From NCBI GenBank assembly GCA_021203425.1, contig JAJQBF010000068.1, positions 1-12,272 of the forward strand: a DNA stretch of 12,272 nt, given 5' to 3'. This document shows, piece after piece, positions 1 to 7,094 of the stretch (positions are counted from its first letter, which is position 1; every line of letters starts with the position of its first letter). The translations under genes were made by a program, and so were the position numbers. This DNA comes from Clostridiales bacterium (GTDB taxonomy: Bacteria; Bacillota; Clostridia; Lachnospirales; CAG-274). Below the pieces are notes generated by a model. The model saw nothing but the letters and a program-made list of their open reading frames with translations. It ran no database searches and was not told the origin of the DNA.

Positions 1-152
1 GGGTAACTTTTTGTGTAATTTTACCAATAATTATAAAAATTGCTCATTTATAGAAAATAAATCGGGACTGTCTGAATCTGTCATTATTCTCTTGAAAATT
101 TCACTGCACTTCTGAGGTTCACGCTTTCATTCCTCCGTAAGTTACATTAAAT

Positions 153-1847
153 TTATCCCATTACAACGGGATAGTCTGTGTCGTTTTTCAACACACCCGA
201 ACAGTTTTCGGCCTCTGTTTTTGCTGTTTCGGCATCAGTCAAATAAGAAACAGCTGTTGCGCCGCCGCTGTAATAAAAATAATCGGGGTTTGTGTCAAAA
301 TTGTTTATATAGCCGCCTTCTGCCTTCTTTTCGGAAAGATGCTGATTTGTTTCCGAATCTGCAGCGGCTATGTCAATAGTACAATTTCTTTCTTTTACGA
401 TATTTATAAAATCATCGGCAGTAATTTCCGTTGTTATAATATCGTTATATGATTTTATGATTCCGTTCCCCTTAGAGCCTGACTTTGACTCAAAAACAGT
501 GTTGTTGTCTTCGTAGAAATTTGCCTCCGAGAAAATAAAGGCAGAGGCTCTTGCGCTTATTGATGTGTCGGTTGTGCCCTTTACATAGTTGTTGTAGGTG
601 TGAACATTTACATATCTTGCAAGGGGAAGTCTTGCACGGCAGCCGTTGTAGAAATTATGATGATAAGTATAGTTATACTGTTTTGTGCTGTCGCTGTTTC
701 CGCTTAAAGATGTTTTGTGGGCTTCGCTATATGTACAATAGGAAATCGTAACATTCTCACAGGCATTTATATCTGAAGAGCCGTCGCCGTCGCCCTTATC
801 CTGTTCATCGGTTAAGTCGCAGAGGTTTTTGCCTATGTTAAATGTACAGCGGTGGAACCAAACTCTGTTTGCGTTTTGTGCCGTACAGCCGTCCTCCTGA
901 TAATTTGAAAAGGTTATGTTTTTAACCTCGACACTGCTGCAATATCTGAACAAAACGCCCCAGTTTACAAACTCGGTATCTGTGCCTATTCCTTCAAGGG
1001 TTATGTTTGAAAAGCCTGTATATCCCATAACCTTTAAAGCCTTTATGTCAAGCATACTTATATAGGTGTCTGTGTCATCAGGATCATCTACCTTGTCAAA
1101 CTGCCATACGGACTCTGCGTTTACAGTATATTTATTAACATCTTCCGACAATATGTAGAATCTGTTGAAAAGCCCCTTTATAGGCTCTCCTTCGCCGCAG
1201 TCTTCCGTTATTGTCTTTGTTTCGGGGTCTAAAACCCAAACAGAGGAGTCTATTTTGCCTATAAATCTGACAATAAGGGGTTTGTGAAGATATTTAGCGT
1301 TGGATAAAATAACGCCTATCCCTTTGTATCCGCTGTATTCTATTGTGTTTTTGTTTTCGTTTGTAACATAAATAATGTCAGCCCCGTCTTTAGGCGTTCC
1401 GTCGTCTTTATAAGCGCCGACTCCGTCAAAGGAAGTATCATAGGGAAGACTTTCCGCCGGTCTGTTGAAATGTGCATAGCCGGATCTGTCTTCCGCTAAA
1501 ACATTTACACTTGTTTCAAAGTTTTTTCTCTTTGAAGTAGCAATTTTTATGTCATATTTTCCTGCCGCAAGCCCGGGAATATCAACTCTGGCGGTATCGG
1601 CATCAATCTGCCTTATAAGCGCCCTGTCGTCACCGGAAATTACGGTATATTCTTCATCTCCTGCCTTTCTGTAAGAAACCTCGGCATATTCCGCCTCGGA
1701 ATCGTCCCATTCGGCATAAGCCGTTTCATACCAGCCGCCGCTTGTAAACATCGTCTCACTGCCGTAAACCGCTGTGCCCGAAACCGCTGCCGAAAAAACC
1801 ATACCTACAGCAAGAACCGCCGCCGCAATTTTCTTAAACATTTTCAT
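153..1847 (-). CDS. Secreted pectate lyase, polysaccharide lyase family 1
   Basis: This is a 564-residue secreted enzyme expected to cleave polygalacturonate (pectin backbone) by calcium-dependent beta-elimination outside the cell. Residues 1-30 form a signal peptide (MKMFKK, then a hydrophobic Ala/Val run). Residues of about 35-118 look like a small beta-sandwich, fibronectin-like domain. The rest is a parallel beta-helix with PL1 signatures: RVWFHRCTF (about 328-336), an acidic DGDGSSDIN calcium-site segment (about 353-361), K378 in KTSLSGNSDS, HHN (396-398) and RLPLAR (406-411). K378, R406 and R411 reproduce the spacing of Erwinia PelC K190, R218 and R223, so the catalytic set appears intact. 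I chose the ATG at 1847 over an in-frame GTG at 1862, because that GTG lies next to the GGGAGGG ribosome site, which would fall inside the protein. No carbohydrate-binding module or cell-wall anchor is visible. It appears monocistronic. Family assignment is firm; exact substrate is inferred. Confidence 0.92.
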   Translation of the reverse strand: MKMFKKIAAAVLAVGMVFSAAVSGTAVYGSETMFTSGGWYETAYAEWDDSEAEYAEVSYRKAGDEEYTVISGDDRALIRQIDADTARVDIPGLAAGKYDIKIATSKRKNFETSVNVLAEDRSGYAHFNRPAESLPYDTSFDGVGAYKDDGTPKDGADIIYVTNENKNTIEYSGYKGIGVILSNAKYLHKPLIVRFIGKIDSSVWVLDPETKTITEDCGEGEPIKGLFNRFYILSEDVNKYTVNAESVWQFDKVDDPDDTDTYISMLDIKALKVMGYTGFSNITLEGIGTDTEFVNWGVLFRYCSSVEVKNITFSNYQEDGCTAQNANRVWFHRCTFNIGKNLCDLTDEQDKGDGDGSSDINACENVTISYCTYSEAHKTSLSGNSDSTKQYNYTYHHNFYNGCRARLPLARYVNVHTYNNYVKGTTDTSISARASAFIFSEANFYEDNNTVFESKSGSKGNGIIKSYNDIITTEITADDFINIVKERNCTIDIAAADSETNQHLSEKKAEGGYINNFDTNPDYFYYSGGATAVSYLTDAETAKTEAENCSGVLKNDTDYPVVMG

Positions 1848-1853
1848 TTGTAA

Positions 1854-1860
1854 CCCTCCC
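1854..1860 (-). promoter_or_regulatory. Ribosome binding site of the pectate lyase gene
   Basis: GGGAGGG lies 6 nt before the ATG at 1847. It decides the start, because the longer reading frame from the GTG at 1862 would translate through this site. Confidence 0.85.
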
Positions 1861-1890
1861 ACGTTATGTTATTTTATTCTTCTTTTATTA

Positions 1891-1919
1891 ATTATACATT
1901 AGAGCCGTAAATTAATCAA
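1891..1919 (-). promoter_or_regulatory. Sigma-A-type promoter of the pectate lyase gene
   Basis: On the minus strand TTGATT (1919-1914) and a perfect TATAAT (1896-1891) are separated by 17 nt. Transcription would start near 1884, giving a leader of about 37 nt before the ATG at 1847. It lies downstream of the ppk terminator hairpins, so the lyase gene is probably transcribed independently. No operator or catabolite-response element was recognised by eye. Confidence 0.7.
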
Positions 1920-1949
1920 TGAAAATTTAAAAGATTGACTTATAATATC

Positions 1950-1991
1950 AAAAACAGCTGCAGTTCAGCCGAAACACATCGCAGCTGAACT
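1950..1991 (-). terminator. Second hairpin region after ppk, two alternative stems
   Basis: Read on the minus strand, two stems compete for the same bases. Stem A pairs AGTTCAGC (1991-1984) with GCTGAACT (1969-1962). Stem B pairs CAGCTGC (1987-1981) with GCAGCTG (1961-1955) and is followed at once by five U (1954-1950), giving it intrinsic-terminator form. Positions 1984-1987 belong to both, so only one can form. It sits just after the first ppk hairpin and may be a backup terminator. Confidence 0.5.
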
Positions 1992-1994
1992 ATT

Positions 1995-2055
1995 AAAAAG
2001 CCCCTCAGTGCAGTCCCGAAATACTTTTGTTGTTTCCGGTGTCTGCTATGAGGGG
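1995..2055 (-). terminator. Terminator of the ppx-ppk transcript
   Basis: On the minus strand CCCCTCA (2055-2049) pairs with TGAGGGG (2007-2001). The stem continues after a 2x2 internal loop with GCAG (2046-2043) and CTGC (2013-2010). It is followed by CUUUUU (2000-1995). The arrangement is an intrinsic terminator with a large, partly structured loop, about 100 nt after the ppk stop. Confidence 0.7.
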
Positions 2056-2093
2056 ATTGTATTAAATTCTTCAGCTCATCGTTTTTCTATAGC

Positions 2094-2156
2094 GGTCGAT
2101 TGCCGACTGTCGATGGTCGATTTTCGACTGCCAGTTGTCGATTTTCGATAATCGGT
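2094..2156. repeat. Heptanucleotide tandem repeat after ppk
   Basis: Nine consecutive 7-bp units can be laid out with no gap. On the plus strand they are GGTCGAT, TGCCGAC, TGTCGAT, GGTCGAT, TTTCGAC, TGCCAGT, TGTCGAT, TTTCGAT and a degraded AATCGGT. The consensus is about TGTCGAT (minus strand ATCGACA). Six of the first eight units contain TCGA. The array ends 3 bp before the last base of the ppk stop codon and lies in the 3' untranslated part of the ppk transcript. Confidence 0.8.
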
Positions 2157-2158
2157 GA

Positions 2159-4258
2159 TCAGCTGTTTTCACCTGTTATGGGTATAAATATGTCGTTTTT
2201 TTCTACAGGGTCGGGGCGGTTTTTGATTTTGGCATTCTCATAAAAAAGCATCTGTGAATGAATCGGCTCCCTACCCCGTTTGTCTACTCTTCTGTATGTT
2301 CCGCTGCTTTCCATAACTCTTGTTTTTATCGTGTCGGAAAGTGTTATATCCAAGATTTCCTTAACCTCTTCCTTAAGGGACTCGTCTTCAACAACAAAGG
2401 CTACTTCAACACGTCGGTTTAAATTTCTGGGCATCCAGTCGGCGCTTGACAAATAAATTTTCGGCGAGCCGCCGTTTTCGAAATAATATATTCTGGAGTG
2501 TTCCAAAAATCTGCCTACTATGCTTGTTACCCTTATGTTTTCGCTTATTCCTTTAACACCGGGGCGCAGGCAGCAGATTCCTCTTACTATAAGCTGAATT
2601 TTAACCCCTGCCATAGCCGCCTCGTAAAGGGCTTTTATAATTCCGTCATCTACAAGAGAATTCATTTTTGCCAGTATTTTTGCCTCTTTGCCTCCCCTTG
2701 CGTTTTGGGCTTCAATACCTATGTTCTTTATAAACATTTCCCTTAAATTTGTGGGGGCGGCGGCTATCTCATGATAGTTTGTTGACTTTGAATAGCCCGT
2801 CAAAACATTAAACAGCTTTGAAACATCGGCGCCGTAGCTTTCCTTTGCCGTAAACATACCCAAATCGGTATACTGCTTTGCGGTTTTGTCATTGTAATTT
2901 CCAGTTCCCAGATGGACATAACGGTGGATTCCCTCCGGCTCTTTTCTTACAACCATACACAGCTTACAGTGGGTTTTCAGCCATACAAGACCGTAAACAA
3001 CGTGGCAGCCTGCCTTTTCAAGCTTTCTTGCCCAGTTTATGTTGTTTTCCTCGTCAAACCTTGCTTTAAGCTCCACAAGAACAGTTACCTGTTTTCCGTT
3101 TTCCGCCGCCTGAATAAGGGCGCCTATAATAGGAGAATTTCCCGAAACTCTGTAAAGGGTTTGCTTTATGGCGAGAACAAGGGGATCCTTTGCAGCTGTT
3201 TTAACAAAATTTACAACGCAGTCAAAGGATTCATAGGGGTGGTGAACCAAAATATCCCTTTCTTTTATTACCTCAAATATATCCTTGTCACGAAAGGCTT
3301 TTACGGCTACGGGCGGCATAGGTCCGTCACAGAGATTATTACAGCCCGGAATTCCGGCTATGCGGAAACCGGCGGTTAAATCTAAAATACCGTTTATTTG
3401 GTAAATATAGTTAGCGTTAAGCTCCAGATGCTCAAGAAGAAAATGAAAGGCATTATGGCTTATATCCTTTTCGATTTCAAGCCTTACAGGTTCTCCCCAT
3501 TTTCTCTTCTTTATGGACTCCTCTATTTCAACAAGAAGGTCGTGTCTTTCGTCTTCATCTATTTCAAGGTCGGAATTTCTCGTTATTCTGAAGGCGTAGG
3601 AAGACAAAACTATGTTACCCTCGAAAAGCCTTGACATAAAATGCTTTATAATATCCTCCAAGAATATAAAGTCTCTGTTTTCGCCGTCTTTAGGCAGTTC
3701 AATAATTCTGGGAACAACAGAGGGCACTTCAACTACGGCAAATTTCTCTTCGCTGCTTTCAAGCTCAACAATAAGATTCAGACTTTTATTAAAAACAAGA
3801 GGGAAGGGTCGGCTTGAGTCTATTGCCATAGGGGTTAAAATAGGGAAAAGGGTTGTGTTAAAATAAGCCTTAACAAAAGACTTCTGTTCCGAATTCAGCT
3901 CGTTGTATTTTTTGAAAAATATTCCTTCTTCTCTTAATCCGGGAATAAGACTTCTGTTTAAACAGCTGTACTGCTTTGTTACCATTTCGTGGGTTCTTTC
4001 CGCAATTTTTTCAAGCTGATTATCCGGCGTCAGCCCCGATATATCCGGGCTTGTTTTTCCTGCAAAAACCTGTTCCATAAGCCCTGCTACACGAACCATA
4101 AAAAATTCGTCCATATTTGAGGCGGTTATAGCCAAAAACTTAAACCTTTCCATAATAGGGTTTGTTTTGTCGAAGGCTTCTTCCAAAACTCTTTCGTTAA
4201 ATTCAAGCCAGCTCAGTTCTCTGTTTATATATAAGTCTGTATTGTTTAAATCTGCCAT
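2159..4258 (-). CDS. ppk: Polyphosphate kinase 1
   Basis: PPK1 reversibly transfers the terminal phosphate of ATP onto inorganic polyphosphate chains. At 699 residues it has the normal family length. The N-terminal signature YINRELSWLEFNERVL is at residues 10-24. The two phospholipase-D-like halves carry the expected residues: H430 in KTHCK aligns with the autophosphorylated histidine, and H587 in FLEHSRIYYF with the second active-site histidine. R370 (KQTLYR) and R400 (KARFDEE) match the magnesium/phosphate arginines, and HLGTGNYND is at 449-457. The ATG at 4258 lies one base after the stop of the upstream Ppx-like gene. Its ribosome site, AAGGAG at 4271-4276, is inside that gene and 12 nt away, a rather long spacing that suggests translational coupling. 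No residue needed for activity appears to be missing. Confidence 0.97.
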   Translation of the reverse strand: MADLNNTDLYINRELSWLEFNERVLEEAFDKTNPIMERFKFLAITASNMDEFFMVRVAGLMEQVFAGKTSPDISGLTPDNQLEKIAERTHEMVTKQYSCLNRSLIPGLREEGIFFKKYNELNSEQKSFVKAYFNTTLFPILTPMAIDSSRPFPLVFNKSLNLIVELESSEEKFAVVEVPSVVPRIIELPKDGENRDFIFLEDIIKHFMSRLFEGNIVLSSYAFRITRNSDLEIDEDERHDLLVEIEESIKKRKWGEPVRLEIEKDISHNAFHFLLEHLELNANYIYQINGILDLTAGFRIAGIPGCNNLCDGPMPPVAVKAFRDKDIFEVIKERDILVHHPYESFDCVVNFVKTAAKDPLVLAIKQTLYRVSGNSPIIGALIQAAENGKQVTVLVELKARFDEENNINWARKLEKAGCHVVYGLVWLKTHCKLCMVVRKEPEGIHRYVHLGTGNYNDKTAKQYTDLGMFTAKESYGADVSKLFNVLTGYSKSTNYHEIAAAPTNLREMFIKNIGIEAQNARGGKEAKILAKMNSLVDDGIIKALYEAAMAGVKIQLIVRGICCLRPGVKGISENIRVTSIVGRFLEHSRIYYFENGGSPKIYLSSADWMPRNLNRRVEVAFVVEDESLKEEVKEILDITLSDTIKTRVMESSGTYRRVDKRGREPIHSQMLFYENAKIKNRPDPVEKNDIFIPITGENS

Positions 4259-4259
4259 A

Positions 4260-5777
4260 TTAAATTACGCTCCTTTTTTTAAGAACCGCCTTAATACCGT
4301 ATACATCGGCAAACAGCTTGCTTTTTTTGCTGAAAATCAGCTTCTCAAGATCTATGTCTTTATAGGTGTCAAGGGTTATTATAAACTCGTTTGCCTTAAG
4401 CTTTACGTTTATGTTCTGATATTTTCCGTAACCTATGTTTACGGCGGTTGCAAGCCTTAATATTGCGCAAAGTTTCGAACAAACAGCCCTTGAGCTTTGT
4501 GAAAGATCGCTGTATGACCTATACTGCATATCCGGCATAAGGGAACCGTGAAATAAAGCCGCATTGGCTATAATTTCTCTTTCCTCTCCGTTTATGCCTG
4601 TTATGTCAAGACCTCTTATAATATTGTAGGAATGTATGTAATGGGCTTTGTGGTTTATAAATTTGCCCGAGTTATGAAGAATCGCTGTAAGGCTTAACAA
4701 AAACCGTTCTCTTTTGCCCAGACCGTGTATCTTTTTAAGCCTGTCGAAAAACAAAAGGGCACAGTGTTCAACCTCTTTTGTGTGTTCTATATCAAGCTGA
4801 TATCTCTCCGCTATTTTCCATGCGGCAACAACGGCATTTTCCTCAAGTCTTTCTTCAAGCCCCTTATAAATAGAGGGGTTAAGGTGTTTAACAAGAAGAG
4901 CCTCTCCGGCGGTTATAGGCATAGCCATAATCTTATCTGCCTTTATATGCTTTAAAATACGGTTGTAAATTACCAAAGCAGGCATAATAATCTCTTGTTT
5001 CTCAATGTCTATTTTGTATTTTTCGCTTAACTCCGTAAGGCTGCTTTCTTTTGTCTGCTTATAAAAGGCAGTGAAACCTTCCTTATTTATTTCAATAACC
5101 TTGTCAACAACCTTTCCGCCGCAAAGCCTTGAAATAAGCCCTGCATCACAGCCTGTAAGTATGACCTCACCCACTGTTTCGGGAAGAGCCAATAAAATTC
5201 CGTCTATGAAAGGCTTTAAATATTCTTTTATAACACCCGTAAACTTTTCAGCAGAAATAACCTCAAACATTTCGCTTAAGCGAAGTCCCCCTGTTTTCAT
5301 AGTGGTTGTATAGGTAAGACAAGCATCTTCAAGAAGAGATATAAATATGTTTCCCGAACCCAAATGTATAACAACGGCAGAACCCGAATGTTTTTTCGGG
5401 AGCATATTAAACATAAGCATATCTATATAATTTTTCTCCATACTGTCGTCAATTACCACTGCCTCCAGCCCCGTTTTTACCTTTATCTGGTCTAAAACAT
5501 ATTCTTTGTTGGCTGCTTCTCTTACGGCTGTTGTGGCTATTGCAGAAATATGTTCAACGCCGTATTCCCTTGTAACCTGTAAAAAGCCGTTTATAATTTC
5601 AGCCGCCTTGCATATGCTTTCAAAGCTGATTTTACCGTAATGAAAGGTATCTTTGCCCAAACTTAAAGGATAGGAAAGGCTTTCAACAAGCTTATAGCCG
5701 TCGCCTTTTTTCTCTCCTATTTTAAGCCTGAGTTCATTGGAGGCAAGTTCAATTACCGCAGTAATTTTCTTATTCAT
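4260..5777 (-). CDS. Divergent Ppx/GppA phosphatase-family protein with HD-like C-terminal domain
   Basis: This 505-residue protein has the Ppx/GppA layout: two actin-like ATPase-fold subdomains (about 1-300), then an HD-type helical domain (about 330-450). Classical members cut phosphate from polyphosphate ends or hydrolyse pppGpp. The canonical motifs are altered: the first loop reads VIELASNELRL (8-18) where DxGSNS is usual, and the second reads VIHLGSGN (136-143) where DIGGGS is usual, with His at the aspartate position. E114 in DDSMEKNY aligns with the catalytic glutamate of E. coli Ppx. In the C-terminal domain the HD pair is HN (368-369), followed by a GKFIN segment typical of Ppx proteins. 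I chose the ATG at 5777, with AAGGAG 10 nt upstream; the in-frame GTG at 5786 is too close to that site. Coupling to ppk implies a polyphosphate role, but enzymatic activity is uncertain. Confidence 0.85.
   Translation of the reverse strand: MNKKITAVIELASNELRLKIGEKKGDGYKLVESLSYPLSLGKDTFHYGKISFESICKAAEIINGFLQVTREYGVEHISAIATTAVREAANKEYVLDQIKVKTGLEAVVIDDSMEKNYIDMLMFNMLPKKHSGSAVVIHLGSGNIFISLLEDACLTYTTTMKTGGLRLSEMFEVISAEKFTGVIKEYLKPFIDGILLALPETVGEVILTGCDAGLISRLCGGKVVDKVIEINKEGFTAFYKQTKESSLTELSEKYKIDIEKQEIIMPALVIYNRILKHIKADKIMAMPITAGEALLVKHLNPSIYKGLEERLEENAVVAAWKIAERYQLDIEHTKEVEHCALLFFDRLKKIHGLGKRERFLLSLTAILHNSGKFINHKAHYIHSYNIIRGLDITGINGEEREIIANAALFHGSLMPDMQYRSYSDLSQSSRAVCSKLCAILRLATAVNIGYGKYQNINVKLKANEFIITLDTYKDIDLEKLIFSKKSKLFADVYGIKAVLKKRSVI
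4271..4276 (-). promoter_or_regulatory. Ribosome binding site of ppk inside the upstream gene
   Basis: AAGGAG lies within the last codons of the Ppx-like gene, 12 nt before the ppk ATG. The long spacing and the position within translated sequence suggest ribosomes finishing the upstream gene help initiate ppk. Confidence 0.6.
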
Positions 5778-5787
5778 AGTAAGCACG

Positions 5788-5793
5788 CTCCTT
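5788..5793 (-). promoter_or_regulatory. Ribosome binding site of the Ppx-like gene
   Basis: AAGGAG lies 10 nt before the ATG at 5777 but only 1 nt from the GTG at 5786. It therefore selects the ATG as start. Confidence 0.75.
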
Positions 5794-5799
5794 TACGCT

Positions 5800-5828
5800 A
5801 TTATCTCACATTTACACTTCACTTTAAA
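5800..5828 (-). promoter_or_regulatory. Candidate promoter of the ppx-ppk pair
   Basis: On the minus strand TTTAAA (5828-5823) and GATAAT (5805-5800) are 17 nt apart. A TG sits one base before the -10 box, an extended -10 arrangement. The predicted start near 5794 leaves only about 16 nt of leader, with the ribosome site at its very 5' end, which is tight. The call is tentative. Confidence 0.4.
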
Positions 5829-5864
5829 GATAAAATTCGTAAAGTTTGTGTAAAATCTTTAATT

Positions 5865-5892
5865 TGCCGACAGCTTATATAAGCCGTCGGCA
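5865..5892 (-). terminator. Hairpin after pfkA
   Basis: A 12-bp stem with a 4-nt loop: TGCCGACGGCTT (5892-5881) pairs with AAGCTGTCGGCA (5876-5865) in minus-strand RNA, with one G-U pair. It begins 10 nt after the pfkA stop codon. The downstream tail is A/U-rich but not a clean U run, so it may terminate weakly or stabilise the 3' end. Confidence 0.6.
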
Positions 5893-5902
5893 TAAATAGC
5901 TA

Positions 5903-6979
5903 TTAGTCTCCGAAACTGATACCTATATTCCTTGCAGATGCCACAACCTGATTGTCAAGAGGAACACATTTAAGCTTTCCGGCAACCTCCGAAAGAGGAA
6001 CGGGAACAACCTCATTATTTTTCATTCCCACCATATAGCCGAACTTTTCGTCTCTTATAAGCTCCGCCGCCTTTGTTCCGAACATAGTTGAAAGAACTCT
6101 GTCATAAGCCGAAGGACTGCCCCCTCTTTGAATATGGCCGGGAACGGTAACCCTTACGTCGTGACCTGTTACCTTGGCGATATCGTCGGCTACTCTGTAG
6201 GCAATAGATGAATGTGTCATAGCTACTCTTGCCGCCTTAAATTCCTTCTTTGACATTTTGCTTTCTTCAAGAGAAATTGCCCCTTCTGCAACGGCAACAA
6301 TTGAAAATACCTTTCCCTCTTTTGTTCTGCTGTCTATAACCTCTGTTATTTTGTCTATGCTGTAGGGAATCTCGGGAATAAGTATAATATCCGCTCCTCC
6401 GGCAAGCCCTGCGTAAAGATTAAGCCAACCTGCCTTATGACCCATAATTTCAACAACAAATATTCTGCCGTGAGAGGTGGCTGTTGTGTGAAGTCTGTCT
6501 ATAACCTCAGTGGCAACATCAAGGGCAGAGTAAAAGCCGAAGGTTATATCCGTTCCCCAAAGGTCGTTGTCTATTGTTTTGGGAAGAGTCACTACATTCA
6601 AACCTTCTTCGCTTAAAAGGTTTGCTGTTTTGTGCGTGCCGTTTCCGCCTAAAATAACAAGACAGTCAAGTCCCATTTTTTCATAATTTTCCTTCATTGC
6701 CTTAACCTTGTCTACACCGTCGTCGCCTATAACCCTCATCTGTTTGAAAGGCTGTCTTGATGTTCCGAAAATAGTTCCGCCCATAGTGAGAATACCTGAA
6801 AAGGCAGACTTTTTCATAATTTCATATTCTCCGTCAATAAGCCCTTTATATCCGTCCTTTATGCCGTATATTTTAACCTCTTTTCCGTATATGTCATAAA
6901 GCCCTTTTGCAACACCTCTTATAGCCGGGTTTAAACCCTGACAGTCGCCGCCGCTTGTTAAAATACCAACTTTTTTCAT
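5903..6979 (-). CDS. pfkA: 6-phosphofructokinase, PfkA family
   Basis: This 358-residue enzyme phosphorylates fructose 6-phosphate to fructose 1,6-bisphosphate in glycolysis. Visible motifs are GILTSGGDCQGLNP (5-18), GGTIFGTSR (67-75), GGNGT (111-115), PKTIDND (133-139) with the catalytic base D137, MGHKAG (179-184) and PGHIQRGGSPSAYDR (280-294). The donor site is unusual. G114 corresponds to E. coli G104, as in ATP enzymes. K134 corresponds to position 124, which is Lys in pyrophosphate enzymes. N113 replaces the usual Asp of GGDG. This Gly/Lys mixture belongs to a clade whose members are mostly thought to use ATP, so the donor cannot be settled by reading. The ATG at 6979 is preferred to the in-frame TTG at 6985 because AGGGAGG ends 8 nt before it. 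It has its own candidate promoter and a downstream hairpin, so it may be monocistronic. Confidence 0.95.
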   Translation of the reverse strand: MKKVGILTSGGDCQGLNPAIRGVAKGLYDIYGKEVKIYGIKDGYKGLIDGEYEIMKKSAFSGILTMGGTIFGTSRQPFKQMRVIGDDGVDKVKAMKENYEKMGLDCLVILGGNGTHKTANLLSEEGLNVVTLPKTIDNDLWGTDITFGFYSALDVATEVIDRLHTTATSHGRIFVVEIMGHKAGWLNLYAGLAGGADIILIPEIPYSIDKITEVIDSRTKEGKVFSIVAVAEGAISLEESKMSKKEFKAARVAMTHSSIAYRVADDIAKVTGHDVRVTVPGHIQRGGSPSAYDRVLSTMFGTKAAELIRDEKFGYMVGMKNNEVVPVPLSEVAGKLKCVPLDNQVVASARNIGISFGD

Positions 6980-6987
6980 TTGCAATG

Positions 6988-6994
6988 CCTCCCT
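6988..6994 (-). promoter_or_regulatory. Ribosome binding site of pfkA
   Basis: AGGGAGG lies 8 nt before the ATG at 6979. The alternative in-frame TTG at 6985 would be only 2 nt away, so the ATG is the likely start. Confidence 0.8.
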
Positions 6995-7038
6995 GAAAAT
7001 TTTTTTCTTAAAGCTATTTTACCACATATTTAAAAAAG

Positions 7039-7068
7039 TGTATACATAAATAATGTAAAATTTTTCAA
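7039..7068 (-). promoter_or_regulatory. Candidate promoter of pfkA
   Basis: On the minus strand TTGAAA (7068-7063) and TATACA (7044-7039) are 18 nt apart, immediately after the terminator of the upstream peptidase gene. The predicted leader is about 50 nt long. The region is very A/T-rich, so a chance match is possible. Confidence 0.45.
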
Positions 7069-7094
7069 ACCGAAAATACGGCAGTATCTTCAGT

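Larger units (their letters stand above)
1848..2158. other. Intergenic region between ppk and the pectate lyase gene
   Basis: This gap of about 310 bp is fully accounted for, in transcription order, by the heptamer repeat (2094-2156), the first terminator hairpin (1995-2055), the second hairpin region (1950-1991), the lyase promoter (1891-1919) and its short leader with the ribosome site. No small open reading frame with a ribosome site was seen. Confidence 0.65.

Noticed and set aside
1848..1862. GTG at 1862 as the pectate lyase start
   Set aside because: The GGGAGGG ribosome site would be coding sequence and no other site precedes the GTG. The ATG at 1847 gives a normal signal peptide.
1950..1991. 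Transcription attenuator controlling the pectate lyase gene
   Set aside because: A strong TTGATT-N17-TATAAT promoter lies downstream of these stems, so the lyase transcript would not contain them. A terminator role for ppk is simpler.
2094..2156. CRISPR array or phage attachment site at the repeat
   Set aside because: The units are 7 bp with no spacers, and there are no cas, integrase or tRNA genes nearby.
2912..3379. A 155-codon open frame on the plus strand
   Set aside because: It lies wholly antisense to ppk, whose protein is intact and conserved. The plus-strand product has no recognisable motif. The other plus-strand frames of 60-113 codons are shadows of the same kind.
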